Part shown: positions 12,336 to 21,405 of the stretch, in pieces
Numbering within the stretch: position 1 is the first letter of the stretch
Layout of the letters: each line of letters begins with the position of its first letter
NCBI GenBank assembly: GCA_014377535.1
Contig: JACMPK010000128.1
Location: forward strand, 1-43,855
Direction of reading: 5' to 3'
Source of the DNA: Gemmatimonadaceae bacterium
GTDB lineage: Bacteria; Gemmatimonadota; Gemmatimonadetes; Gemmatimonadales; Gemmatimonadaceae
DNA length: 43,855 nt
Program-made: the position numbers and the translations under genes
The notes under the pieces: model-generated
What the model was told of the DNA's origin: nothing
Seen by the model: the letters and a program-made list of their open reading frames with translations, nothing else
Databases searched by the model: none

Positions 12336-13256
12336 CTCGATTCCGTCAGCCCCGGTTTACAGTCTTCTCAGCGGCGCATCCCAAGCGCCGGTGCGGTACT
12401 CGAGTTGCTGAAGCCCGTCACCTGGTTTCCGCCAATGTGGGCCTTCGCCTGCGGCGTCGTCAGTACCGGGACCAGCATGCAGGGGAAATGGTGGCTGTTC
12501 GCCCTCGGCATCGCGTTGACCGGTCCACTGTCCTGTGCCGGCAGCCAGGCCGTGAATGACTGGTTCGATCGCCATGTGGACGCGATCAATGAACCACATC
12601 GCCCCATTCCCTCCGGCCGTATTCCCGGCAGTTGGGGACTCGTGATTGCGATCGTGTGGAGCCTCGCGACGATTGCGGTCGGCGCCGCATTCGGTACCGC
12701 AGGACTGATCGCCACCTGCATCGCCGTCACACTGTCGTGGGCCTACAGCGCACCGCCGCTTCGCCTCAAGGCCGACGGCTGGCTCGGCAACGCCGCCGTG
12801 GGCATCACCTACGAGGGACTGGCGTGGATCACTGGCGCCGTCGTGATGCTGGGCACCTGGCCGAACGAACGCATCGTGATTCTCGCGCTGCTGTACAGCG
12901 TCGGTGCACACGGCATCATGACACTCAACGATTTCAAGGCCATCGAAGGTGATCGACAACTCGGCGTGTACTCGCTGCCCGTGCAGCTTGGCGCCGAGCG
13001 TGCAGCACGACTGGCGTGTGTCGTGATCCTTGCGCCGCAGGTAGTGGCCTTCGGCCTGCTGCTCTTCGCGTGGCATCGCCCACTGCACGCCGCTGCGCTG
13101 GCCGTACTGATCGGCATCCAGCAGTACCTGATGCCCACGTTCCTGCGCGATCCCGTGAAGAAGGCGCTCTGGTACAGCGGATTCGGCGTGCCATTCTCCG
13201 TGCTCGGCATGATGATCTGTGCGCACGCCGTGCGCACCATGCAGGTGGCGGCATGA
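12327..13256 (+). CDS. bchG: Bacteriochlorophyll synthase (esterifying prenyltransferase)
   Basis: BchG joins bacteriochlorophyllide a to geranylgeranyl or phytyl diphosphate in the membrane. It is a UbiA-family protein with many helices; the aspartate-rich motif is visible as NDWFDRHVDAINEPHRPIPSGR (about residues 73-94), the second as NDFKAIEGDRQLGVYSLPVQLG, and the family opening ELLKPVTWFPPMWAFACG starts at residue 26. The ATG at 12327 gives 309 residues but has no Shine-Dalgarno and lies inside the operator; a later start such as TTG 12405 cannot be excluded. The stop overlaps the pucC start (ATGA). Confidence 0.94.
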   Translation: MLTLDSVSPGLQSSQRRIPSAGAVLELLKPVTWFPPMWAFACGVVSTGTSMQGKWWLFALGIALTGPLSCAGSQAVNDWFDRHVDAINEPHRPIPSGRIPGSWGLVIAIVWSLATIAVGAAFGTAGLIATCIAVTLSWAYSAPPLRLKADGWLGNAAVGITYEGLAWITGAVVMLGTWPNERIVILALLYSVGAHGIMTLNDFKAIEGDRQLGVYSLPVQLGAERAARLACVVILAPQVVAFGLLLFAWHRPLHAAALAVLIGIQQYLMPTFLRDPVKKALWYSGFGVPFSVLGMMICAHAVRTMQVAA

Positions 13257-14587
13257 GCAGCGAAGTATCGACGATGCCGATGACTGCGCCGCGCGCCTTC
13301 GGCTTCCTCTCCGTCATGCGGCTGGGCCTCGTGCAGGCCTGCCTTGGCGCACTGGTGGTGATCATCACGGCGACCATCAACCGCACGATGGTGGTGGAGC
13401 TGCAGCTGCCTGCCATGGTTCCGGGCGTGCTCGTCGCGCTGCACTACGGCGTACAGCTCTGGTTGCGTCCTCGCATGGGACATTTCGCCGACCAGCATGG
13501 CAAGCTCACACAATGGATCGTGCTTGGCATGGCGATGCTGGCCGCCGGCGTGATCGCGATCGCCGCGCTCCTGCCGGTCATCATTGCGTCGCCGATGATC
13601 GGCTATCCGCTGATGGTGCTCGCGTTCATCGTGGTCGGCCTTGGCGTGAGCACGGCCGGCACGCTGCTCCTCACGCTGCTGTCCCTGCGGGTGCCGCCGG
13701 AACGCCACGCTCGCGCTGCGGCGACGGTCTGGCTCTGCATGATCGCCGGCTTCATTCTCTGCACCGTGGTGGCACGCGTGCTGCTGGAGCCGTTCACGCT
13801 GCAGGTTCTGGTGCGCTTCGCCGTCATCATCGGCGTGTCCTGCGTCGCGCTGACGACGCTCGCGCTGGTCGGCCTCGATGCACCGCGCGCCGAGGGTGTG
13901 CGTGCACGCGCTGCCGCGCTGCCGTTCGCCGAGGCCGTGCACATCGTGTGGGCCGATCCCATCGCACGTCGGTTCTCGTGCTTCGTGGGCTTGTCGATGC
14001 TCGCCTACAGCACGCAGGACCTGATTCTGGAGCCGTTCGCCGGCTCGGTGTTCGGCTTGACCGTTGCAGACAGCACGGCGATCAGCGGCGTGCATCAGGG
14101 CGGCTCGCTGATCGGCATGCTGCTGACCGCGATGCTCTCGACCCGCGTGGGGTCACTCGCCGGCTGGGCGCGCGGCGGCTGCATCGCCTCGGCGATCGCG
14201 CTGCTCGCCATCGCGCTGTCGCCGATGACCGGCAGCGTCGCGCTGCTGCGTGTCGCGCTGTTCTCGCTGGGTGTGGGCAACGGCGTATTCGCCATCGGTG
14301 CCATCGGCTCCATGATGTCTCTGTCGACGGCCGCCGATCAGTCGCAGACCGGCGTGCGCATGGGTGTGTTCGGCGCGTCGCAGGCCATTGCGATGGCCGC
14401 AGGTGGAATGCTCGGTGCCGGCGCCAGCGACGTGATGCGCGCGTACCTCAGCTCCGACCAGCTTGGCTACGGCAGCGTCTTCGTGATGGAAGCGGCGCTG
14501 TTTGCAGGTGCCGCGGTGCTGGCCTCCGCCGCGCGTGAAGCGGGCAAGGCGCGATCTGGCGAATCTGTCCTGGCGGCGGCAGGATGA
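13253..14587 (+). CDS. PucC/LhaA-family major facilitator protein (bch2)
   Basis: A 444-residue, twelve-helix membrane protein of the PucC (BCD) branch of the major facilitator superfamily, whose members assist assembly of light-harvesting complexes and possibly bacteriochlorophyll delivery. Family marks are RPRMGHFADQHG near residue 75, VGLGVSTAGTLLLTLLSLRVPPERHARAA and YSTQDLILEPFAGSVFGL. GGTGG precedes the ATG, which overlaps bchG by ATGA. A pucC-like gene between bchG and bchP is the usual order in purple bacteria; LhaA is the closest alternative assignment, and no second copy is in the window. Confidence 0.9.
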   Translation: MSSEVSTMPMTAPRAFGFLSVMRLGLVQACLGALVVIITATINRTMVVELQLPAMVPGVLVALHYGVQLWLRPRMGHFADQHGKLTQWIVLGMAMLAAGVIAIAALLPVIIASPMIGYPLMVLAFIVVGLGVSTAGTLLLTLLSLRVPPERHARAAATVWLCMIAGFILCTVVARVLLEPFTLQVLVRFAVIIGVSCVALTTLALVGLDAPRAEGVRARAAALPFAEAVHIVWADPIARRFSCFVGLSMLAYSTQDLILEPFAGSVFGLTVADSTAISGVHQGGSLIGMLLTAMLSTRVGSLAGWARGGCIASAIALLAIALSPMTGSVALLRVALFSLGVGNGVFAIGAIGSMMSLSTAADQSQTGVRMGVFGASQAIAMAAGGMLGAGASDVMRAYLSSDQLGYGSVFVMEAALFAGAAVLASAAREAGKARSGESVLAAAG

Positions 14588-14735
14588 TCATGATGTTTCA
14601 GGTTTCGGCGTCGCGTCTCGGTCATGTGAGTCGCGTTTGGTGCGTACCGACGCGTGTCGGGCAGGCGACAGGTGCATACGTCATCCGGCCAATGCCGGGT
14701 GCAATGCTCGACGACTCAGTGCGAGGAGATCGCGA

Positions 14736-15929
14736 ATGAAGATGTACGACGTGGTGGTGGTGGGTGGCGGGCCGTCCGGCTCCACGGCGGCCAACGACCT
14801 CGCGACGCAGGGTTTTTCGGTGGCGCTGATGGACAAGGCGGGTCGCATCAAGCCCTGCGGCGGCGCGGTGCCTCCTCAGGCGATGGTGGACTTCGACCTG
14901 CCGGACGAACTGCTCGTCGCGCGGGTCGGCACGGCTCGCATGGTCTCGCCGCGCCGGCAGAAGGTGGACATCCCGGTCGGCAAGGGCTACGTGGGCATGG
15001 TCGACCGCGGGTCGTTCGACGAGTGGCTGCGCGAGCGTGCACGTGCCAGCGGCGCGGAACGCATCACCGGCATCTTCGATCACTTCAGCTACGACACCGA
15101 CGACCGCCTGCTGATTCACTTCGCCGCCGGCAACTCGCGCTCCGGTGCGCTGGAGACCATCAAGGCTCGACACCTGATCGGCGCCGACGGTGCGTTGTCG
15201 GCCGTGGCTCGCCAGGCGATCCCGATCGCCTATGCCGGCGGCAACCGCGTCACTGCGTATCACGAGATCGTGCGCTCCCCGGTCGTCGAGACGGACGACT
15301 TCAAGGCGGCGCGCGCCGACATTTATTACGACGGGAAGTACTCCCCCGACTTCTACGCCTGGGTCTTTCCGCACGGTGAAACCACCAGCATCGGGACCGG
15401 GACGTTCGAACAGGGCTTTGACATGCGCGCTGCCGTGGCCCGCCTTCGCACCGAGACCGGACTGGCCGATTGCGAGACAATCCGCAGGGAAGGAGCCCCG
15501 ATTCCGCTCCGTCCACTGAAGTGGTGGGAGAACGGCAAGGACGTGTCAGTTTGCGGAGATGCGGCCGGGGTGGTAGCGCCGGCGTCAGGTGAGGGCATCT
15601 TCTACGCAATGACCTGTGGACGTTTTACGGCCGACGCCGTTGCCAGTGCGATTCGCGCCGGAAAGCCCAGTAAGCTGCGTGCAGCACGCCGCCGCTTCCT
15701 GTGGGAGCACGGTCAGGTCTTCAAGGTGCTGGACGTGATGCAGAACTTCTGGTACACCACCGACAACCGGCGCGAGCGCTTCGTGTCGATGTGCCGCGAC
15801 GAAGACATCCAGAAGCTCACGTTCGATGCGTACATGCGGAAGAAGCTCGTGCGCGGCAAGCCGCTGGCGCACGTGCGGATCTTCTTCAAGAATATTGGTC
15901 ATCTGACAGGCCTGGCGCCGGTTGTGTAA
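14736..15929 (+). CDS. bchP: Geranylgeranyl-bacteriochlorophyll reductase
   Basis: BchP reduces three double bonds of the geranylgeranyl tail to phytyl. The 397-residue FAD protein begins with the Rossmann motif VVVGGGPSGSTAANDLA, followed by IKPCGGAVPPQAM typical of the family, and GDAAGVVAPASGEGIFYAM in the second FAD contact. The ATG at 14736 is set by AGGAG seven bases upstream; the frame extends upstream to 14502 inside the end of pucC without sense. The 148-base gap to pucC contains no perfect PpsR site. The stop codon overlaps the tspO start (TAATG). Confidence 0.95.
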   Translation: MKMYDVVVVGGGPSGSTAANDLATQGFSVALMDKAGRIKPCGGAVPPQAMVDFDLPDELLVARVGTARMVSPRRQKVDIPVGKGYVGMVDRGSFDEWLRERARASGAERITGIFDHFSYDTDDRLLIHFAAGNSRSGALETIKARHLIGADGALSAVARQAIPIAYAGGNRVTAYHEIVRSPVVETDDFKAARADIYYDGKYSPDFYAWVFPHGETTSIGTGTFEQGFDMRAAVARLRTETGLADCETIRREGAPIPLRPLKWWENGKDVSVCGDAAGVVAPASGEGIFYAMTCGRFTADAVASAIRAGKPSKLRAARRRFLWEHGQVFKVLDVMQNFWYTTDNRRERFVSMCRDEDIQKLTFDAYMRKKLVRGKPLAHVRIFFKNIGHLTGLAPVV

Positions 15930-16417
15930 TGCGTGGTTATTCTGGCGTGGCGATCGCTCTCGCCCTGAGCGGAATCGTGCTCACGGCGGCCGGCGGTGCG
16001 TTGGTCACGCAGCTGGGCCCGTGGTATTACGGGCTGAAGAAGCCATCGTGGCAGCCGCCCAATTGGCTCTTCGGTCCGGTCTGGACCCTGATCTTCCTCC
16101 TCATGGGGTTGGCATTCGTCATGTCGTACCAGCAGTTGCCGTCACTCGGCGCGCGGGTGCGCCTCTTCGGGTTGTTTGGATTGAACGCCGGGCTGAATAC
16201 GCTCTGGAGTTTCTTGTTCTTCGGACTGCGCCGGCCGGACTGGGCGCTCGTCGAGGTCGTGCCGTTCTTCGGTACGATCGTGTTGTTGGTGGTCACCGTC
16301 GCGCCGTTGGACAAGCGCGCGGCGTGGGCGTTCGTGCCGTACCTGTGCTGGGTGGCGTTCGCGACTGTACTGAACGTCGCTATCGTGCGACGCAATGCTC
16401 CCTTCGGACAACGGTGA
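15929..16417 (+). CDS. tspO: TspO/MBR family tryptophan-rich sensory protein
   Basis: A 162-residue five-helix membrane protein. The tryptophan/proline-rich first loop KKPSWQPPNWLFGPVWTLIF and LNTLWSFLFFGLRRPDWALVEV identify TspO/PBR. TspO binds porphyrins and in Rhodobacter acts as an oxygen-dependent negative regulator of photosynthesis genes, probably by affecting tetrapyrrole intermediates. Here it is translationally coupled to bchP (TAATG) and followed directly by hemA, so its placement between tetrapyrrole-consuming and tetrapyrrole-supplying genes fits a porphyrin sensing or clearing role; that link is inference. Confidence 0.93.
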   Translation: MRGYSGVAIALALSGIVLTAAGGALVTQLGPWYYGLKKPSWQPPNWLFGPVWTLIFLLMGLAFVMSYQQLPSLGARVRLFGLFGLNAGLNTLWSFLFFGLRRPDWALVEVVPFFGTIVLLVVTVAPLDKRAAWAFVPYLCWVAFATVLNVAIVRRNAPFGQR

Positions 16418-16421
16418 CCAC

Positions 16422-17753
16422 ATGCTGATCTGCCTGGCAGTCGACTATCGCACCGCAGACGTGGCCACGCGTGAGCGATTCCACGTTGCCGAACAACGTC
16501 TCGGCGAGATGTACCCTGCCCTGCTGGGCGGCGGCGTGAGCGAGCTGGTCGTCGTCTCGACATGCAACCGCACCGAGCTGTACGCCTGGACGCAGAACAG
16601 CGGGCAGGAGCCTCTCGAGATCGCGGTCGAGTACCTGGCCGGGGTGTGGATGCCCGAGCCCACGCACCGGCACGCGCTGCTGCAGGCCATGAACATCCGC
16701 ATCGGCGATGACGTGGGGCGTCACCTGCTCCGGCTGGCGGCCGGTCTCGAGAGCCAGATCCTTGGCGACGGTCAGATCCTTGGCCAGGTGCGCTCGTCGT
16801 ACCGCACGGCCTGCGAAATGAACACGGTGGGTCCGATGCTGCACCGCCTGTTCGAGATCGGCTTGCGCACCGGCCGTCGCGTGCAGTCCGACACGAACCT
16901 CTCCACCGGCCGCAACTCCGTTGGTGCCGAAGCGGCCGCGGTGGCGCTGCATCGTTTCGGGTCGCTGCAGCATGCACGCTGCCTGATCATTGGCTGCGGC
17001 AAGACCGGCACACGTGCAGCGCGTCAGCTCGCGAAGCTCGGCGCCGTGGACATCGTGCTCATGAATCGCACGATCGAACGGGCGCAGGAACTGGCGGAAA
17101 GCCTGCGTGGCCGCGTGGCACCGATCGAGACGCTGCACCTCGAGGCGGCCTTCGCCGATGTCGTGATCATCGCGACCGGTGCCGCCACGCACACGCTCAT
17201 CGCCGACCAGCTCCAGCAGGCGCGCGTGAACGTGGGCAACGACATGGCACCGCTGCTGCTGCTCGATCTCGCGATGCCGCGCAACATCGACCCGATCGCG
17301 GGGCATGCGCACGGCGTCACGCTGATCGACCTGGACTCGCTGCACCAGCCGATCGTGGCCGCAGCCGAGGCTCGCCTCTCGGCAGTCCCTGATGCCGAGC
17401 GCATCGTCGATCACGAGATGCGCTGGCTGCGCCATTGGCTCGCGACGGGCGCGGCTCGTCTCGCGATCCGGTCGCTGCATGACGCCCTCGTTGATCTCTG
17501 CCGTCGCGAAGTCGCCTTCGTCGCCGGTGACAACGTCGCCGAGCGCACCGCCGAGCGCATCGTCGCCAAACTGCTTGCGCGTCCGATGAACGTGTTCAGC
17601 GATGCGATTGCGCGAGGCGAGAACGTGGACGATCTCGCCCTGCACATGGACAAGCTCTTTGCCAGCACACCCCGTCGCGGTGTGCGGTCCGACTTTTCAG
17701 CGATGCCAATGACGCGCGGCAGAGCGTCGGGTCTCGTGCCACCGAACGCCTGA
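16422..17753 (+). CDS. hemA: Glutamyl-tRNA reductase
   Basis: HemA catalyses the first committed step of the C5 route to 5-aminolaevulinate, reducing glutamyl-tRNA to glutamate-1-semialdehyde. Starting at ATG 16422 (MLICLAVDYRTADVATRERF) gives 443 residues, with the catalytic cysteine at residue 48 in VVSTCNRTELYA, the NADPH-binding loop IIGCGKTGTRAARQLAKLG and a C-terminal dimerisation helix. An ATG nine codons upstream is possible but does not match the family. Use of the C5 path, rather than the single-enzyme ALA synthase of alphaproteobacteria, fits Gemmatimonadota. hemL is not in the window. Confidence 0.95.
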   Translation: MLICLAVDYRTADVATRERFHVAEQRLGEMYPALLGGGVSELVVVSTCNRTELYAWTQNSGQEPLEIAVEYLAGVWMPEPTHRHALLQAMNIRIGDDVGRHLLRLAAGLESQILGDGQILGQVRSSYRTACEMNTVGPMLHRLFEIGLRTGRRVQSDTNLSTGRNSVGAEAAAVALHRFGSLQHARCLIIGCGKTGTRAARQLAKLGAVDIVLMNRTIERAQELAESLRGRVAPIETLHLEAAFADVVIIATGAATHTLIADQLQQARVNVGNDMAPLLLLDLAMPRNIDPIAGHAHGVTLIDLDSLHQPIVAAAEARLSAVPDAERIVDHEMRWLRHWLATGAARLAIRSLHDALVDLCRREVAFVAGDNVAERTAERIVAKLLARPMNVFSDAIARGENVDDLALHMDKLFASTPRRGVRSDFSAMPMTRGRASGLVPPNA

Positions 17754-17761
17754 CGCAGCTC

Positions 17762-18904
17762 ATGCCGATCAAGTCAACATCCGCCGCGGCCATCGACGGC
17801 CCGCAGTCAACCACCGCACCGAGCCGCAGCGACCTGTTCCTGCGCGCCTGCCGCCGCGAGATCGTGGAGCGGCCGCCAGTCTGGATGATGCGCCAGGCGG
17901 GACGCTACCTGCCCGAGTACCGCGCCGTCCGCGCGAAGTCGGGCGGATTCCTCGAGATGTGCCGCAACCCCGAGCTGGCGACGGAAGTCACGCTGCAGCC
18001 GGTGGACATCATGGGCGTCGATGCCGCCATCATCTTCAGCGACATCCTCGTGGTGCCGCAGGCGATGGGCATGGACCTCACGGTCGACGAGGGCGTGGGC
18101 CCGGTCTTCTCGACACCGCTCCGCAGTGGCGACGCGATTGCCCGCCTGCACCCAGTGGTGCCCGAGGAGGGCCTCGGCTACATGCTGGATGCCGTCCGCA
18201 TGACGCGCCGCGAATTGAATGGCCGCGTGCCGTTGATCGGCTTTGCCGGCGGCCCTTGGACGCTTGCCGCGTACATGGTCGAGGGCAAGGGTACCAAGCA
18301 GTTCGCCGTCGCCAAGCGCATGCTGTACGAATCGCCGCAGGATGCGCATGCGCTGCTGAACAAGCTCGCGACGGCCGTCGGCAATTTCCTCGTCGCGCAG
18401 GCCGCTGCCGGCGCACAGGCGCTGCAGATCTTCGAGAGCTGGGCTGGTGCGCTCGCACCGCACGAATTCCGGCAGTTCGCGTTGCCGTACCTCGCACGCG
18501 TGGCCACGATTGCCCGCACCGCCGGTGTGCCGCTGATCGTGTTCGCGCCGGGTGCGGGCTGGGCGATGGAAGAACTCGCGCAGGCCACGATGGCCGACGT
18601 GATCGGCGTGGACTGGCAGACCGGTGCTGCCGAGGCGCGCAAGCGCATGGAGCATTTGCCCGTCGCGCTGCAAGGCAATCTGGATCCGTGCCTGCTGTAT
18701 GCACCGCCGAGCACCGTCCGCGCCCGCACGCTGCGCATGCTGGAGGAGTTCGGGGGCCACGGCCACATTGCGAACCTCGGCCACGGCATCCTGCCGGACA
18801 TCCCCGTCGCGAACGCCAAGGCGTTCATCGACACCGTGCGTGAATGGCGCGCACCGCAGCAGTCCGTGCCGGTGCAGCGTCCCAAGGAGCAGCTGGCCTC
18901 ATGA
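17762..18904 (+). CDS. hemE: Uroporphyrinogen III decarboxylase
   Basis: HemE decarboxylates the four acetate arms of uroporphyrinogen III to give coproporphyrinogen III. The 380-residue protein shows WMMRQAGRYLPEYRAVR (substrate-binding arginines), FAGGPWTLAAYMVEGKGTK and the C-terminal NLGHGILPDIPVANAKAF. About 22 Ser/Thr-rich residues precede the conserved core, so a later start is possible. It begins eight bases after hemA and ends in an ATGA overlap with hemF. Confidence 0.95.
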   Translation: MPIKSTSAAAIDGPQSTTAPSRSDLFLRACRREIVERPPVWMMRQAGRYLPEYRAVRAKSGGFLEMCRNPELATEVTLQPVDIMGVDAAIIFSDILVVPQAMGMDLTVDEGVGPVFSTPLRSGDAIARLHPVVPEEGLGYMLDAVRMTRRELNGRVPLIGFAGGPWTLAAYMVEGKGTKQFAVAKRMLYESPQDAHALLNKLATAVGNFLVAQAAAGAQALQIFESWAGALAPHEFRQFALPYLARVATIARTAGVPLIVFAPGAGWAMEELAQATMADVIGVDWQTGAAEARKRMEHLPVALQGNLDPCLLYAPPSTVRARTLRMLEEFGGHGHIANLGHGILPDIPVANAKAFIDTVREWRAPQQSVPVQRPKEQLAS

Positions 18905-19893
18905 CGCCGCCCGCGCCATCTGGCATCGCGTCGAACGAATCCGCGATGTCCGGTGAAGCGCGGCGCGCCCGCGCGATCGCGTGGATCAAGAACGTGCACG
19001 ACGACGTGACGGCACTCTTCACGCGCCTCGATCGTGGCTCGGAGTTCCGTGAGGACACATGGGACCGTGCCGAGGGCGGTGGCGGGCATTCCCGCGTGAT
19101 GATTGACGGTGCGACGTTCGAGAAGGGCGGCGTGAATCGCAGCGTCGTCTACGGCCGGTTGCCTGCCTTGGCTGCGGCGAAGCTCGGAGGCCGCGGCGTG
19201 TCGGACGGTGAATCGCAATTCTTTGCGACCGGCGTGAGCCTGGTGTTTCATCCGCGCAGCCCGATGATCCCGACGGTGCACCTCAACGTGCGCTACTTCG
19301 AGCTCAGCGACGATGACGGCAACCTTCGCGACGCCTGGTACGGCGGTGGCACGGACATCACGCCGATGCATCCGTTCCCTGATGATGTGAAGCATTTTCA
19401 TCGCACGCTGGCGTCGATCTGCGACCGCTTCCATCCGTCGTTGCACACGCGCTTCAAGCCGTGGTGCGACGAGTACTTCCGCAACACGCATCGCAACAAC
19501 GAGACGCGTGGCTGCGGTGGCATTTTCTTCGATCACGTGCGTCCCGGTGAGGATGCGAGCGGCATGGACGCCGCGACGACGATGGCCTTCGTCGATGCAA
19601 TAGGCCGAAGCCTCACCGAGGCGTACGGCCCCATCGTGGAGCGGCGTCGCGACGAACCATACGGGGAACGTGAGCGGAACTTCCAGCTCGTGCGACGCGG
19701 ACGCTACGTGGAGTTCAACCTCGTGCATGACCGCGGCACGCACTTCGGCCTGCACACCGCCGCACGCATCGAGAGTGTGCTGATGAGCCTTCCGCCGCTC
19801 GCGGCCTGGCCGTACGCGCCGTCCTGGGAGCCGGACACCTTTGAGTCCGAGCTGCTCCAGATGCTGGCGCCGCGCGACTGGCTCGCGGACTGA
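18901..19893 (+). CDS. hemF: Oxygen-dependent coproporphyrinogen III oxidase
   Basis: HemF uses O2 to convert coproporphyrinogen III to protoporphyrinogen IX. The 330-residue protein has HLNVRYFEL, WYGGGTDITPMHPF, NNETRGCGGIFFDHV and the C-terminal YVEFNLVHDRGTHFGLHT, all family signatures. The ATG overlaps the hemE stop. The oxygen-independent HemN type is not in this operon, which suggests this route is run under aerobic conditions. The gap to hemY is two bases. Confidence 0.96.
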   Translation: MTPPAPSGIASNESAMSGEARRARAIAWIKNVHDDVTALFTRLDRGSEFREDTWDRAEGGGGHSRVMIDGATFEKGGVNRSVVYGRLPALAAAKLGGRGVSDGESQFFATGVSLVFHPRSPMIPTVHLNVRYFELSDDDGNLRDAWYGGGTDITPMHPFPDDVKHFHRTLASICDRFHPSLHTRFKPWCDEYFRNTHRNNETRGCGGIFFDHVRPGEDASGMDAATTMAFVDAIGRSLTEAYGPIVERRRDEPYGERERNFQLVRRGRYVEFNLVHDRGTHFGLHTAARIESVLMSLPPLAAWPYAPSWEPDTFESELLQMLAPRDWLAD

Positions 19894-19895
19894 TC

Positions 19896-21371
19896 ATGGC
19901 GGGTGCGGTTTTACCACGTGTCATCGTCTGTGGTGCCGGACTGACCGGACTCACCACCGCGTGGCACCTGCGCCGGCTCGGCGCGGATGTGCAGGTGATC
20001 GAGGCAGGTGACGTAGTCGGTGGCGTCATCCAAAGTTCGTCGATCGACGGCTACCTGGTGGAGCATGGCCCGAACTCGTGCATGCTCACGAGCGAGCTGG
20101 CGCACCTGGTCGATTCGCTGGCCCTGACACCGATGCTCCGCCCCGCTGCCCCCGATGCGCAGCGCCGTTTCATCGTTCGGAACGGCGTGCCGATCGTGGT
20201 GCCGACATCGCCACTCGCAATGCTGCAGTCGCCGCTTTTCAGCCTCGCCGGCAAGCTGCGCGTGCTGGCCGAGCCGTTCATTGCGCGACGCACGGCTGCC
20301 GGGGATGAATCGGTTGCCGCGTTCGTGCGACGACGGCTCGGCAACGAGCCGCTGACGTGGGCCGTGGATCCGTTCGTCTCCGGCGTCTACGCTGGCGACC
20401 CGGAGCAGCTCAGCGTGCGCCACGCATTCCCGCGCCTGGCCGCGCTCGAGCGCGAGCATGGCTCGCTGCTGCGCGGCATGATTGCCGGCGCGCGCCGAAG
20501 CCGCGCCGCACGCGGGCAACCCGGCATCACGACACCGCGTGCCACGATGGTCTCGTTCGTAGAAGGCCTGGGCACGCTGCCGGTCGCACTCGCGGAAAGT
20601 ATCGGACAGGAGCGCATCATGCGGAGTACACGCATCACCGGCATGAAGCAGGTCGGTGCCATGATCCAGCTCACCGTCGAGACGCATGGCGAGCGGCGCA
20701 CGCTGCAGGCTGATGTCGTGATCTCGACGCTGCCGCTGCATGTGCTCACGGCCATGCAGCTGCCGGCTGCGGTGCAGGCAGACGTTGAGCAGTTGCGCAC
20801 GGTGCACTATCCACCGGTTGCGTCACTGGCGCTTGGCTTCCGCCGCGCCGACGTCGCGCATGCGCTGGATGGTTTCGGCGTGCTGATCCCGAGCGCCGAA
20901 CGCTGCAACACGCTCGGCGTGCTCTTTTCCAGCACGCTGTTCGATGGCCGCGCACCGGACGATTGCGTGCTGCTGACCTGCTTCCTGGGCGGCGTCCGCC
21001 ACCCCGAGCTGGGTGTGGCCAGCACGGACGATCTCGTGACGCTGGTGCAGCATGAGCTTGCAGCCATCCTCGGACTCACGGGTGCGCCGACGTTCGTGCA
21101 TCACACGGTGTGGCCACGCGCCATTCCGCAGTACGGCATCGGGCACGAGGCGAACGCACGCGCTGCGGAGCGCATCGAGGCCGCGATGCCGGGCCTGCTC
21201 GTCGATGGGCAGTTCCGTCGTGGCGTCAGCGTGGGCGATTGTGTGATCGCCGGTGAGGTGATCGCCCGACGCGCGATGGCGCACATGACACGACCGTCGC
21301 CCACGAGCATCGCAACTGTTGCAGACGGCGTGGCCTGGACACCGCAGGCCGCGGCGGTCGGTACGCACTGA
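19896..21371 (+). CDS. hemY: Oxygen-dependent protoporphyrinogen IX oxidase (PPOX, HemY type)
   Basis: A 491-residue FAD amine-oxidase-fold enzyme that oxidises protoporphyrinogen IX to protoporphyrin IX, the branch point for haem and bacteriochlorophyll. The FAD motif VIVCGAGLTGLTTAWHL is at residues 9-25 and is followed by EAGDVVGGVIQSS and EHGPNSCM; DPFVSGVYAGDPEQLSV is a PPOX signature. Some databases name this form hemG. It closes the bchP-tspO-hemA-E-F block; the next gene is 34 bases on. Confidence 0.94.
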   Translation: MAGAVLPRVIVCGAGLTGLTTAWHLRRLGADVQVIEAGDVVGGVIQSSSIDGYLVEHGPNSCMLTSELAHLVDSLALTPMLRPAAPDAQRRFIVRNGVPIVVPTSPLAMLQSPLFSLAGKLRVLAEPFIARRTAAGDESVAAFVRRRLGNEPLTWAVDPFVSGVYAGDPEQLSVRHAFPRLAALEREHGSLLRGMIAGARRSRAARGQPGITTPRATMVSFVEGLGTLPVALAESIGQERIMRSTRITGMKQVGAMIQLTVETHGERRTLQADVVISTLPLHVLTAMQLPAAVQADVEQLRTVHYPPVASLALGFRRADVAHALDGFGVLIPSAERCNTLGVLFSSTLFDGRAPDDCVLLTCFLGGVRHPELGVASTDDLVTLVQHELAAILGLTGAPTFVHHTVWPRAIPQYGIGHEANARAAERIEAAMPGLLVDGQFRRGVSVGDCVIAGEVIARRAMAHMTRPSPTSIATVADGVAWTPQAAAVGTH

Positions 21372-21405
21372 GCGCCTGCATCATACGCCTGTGTAGCTTT
21401 GGCAC

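Noticed and set aside
14655-14670. TGT-N10-ACA upstream of bchP as a PpsR site
   Set aside because: The spacing is ten bases, not twelve, and the arms lack the TGTCA/TGACA extension seen at the two good sites.
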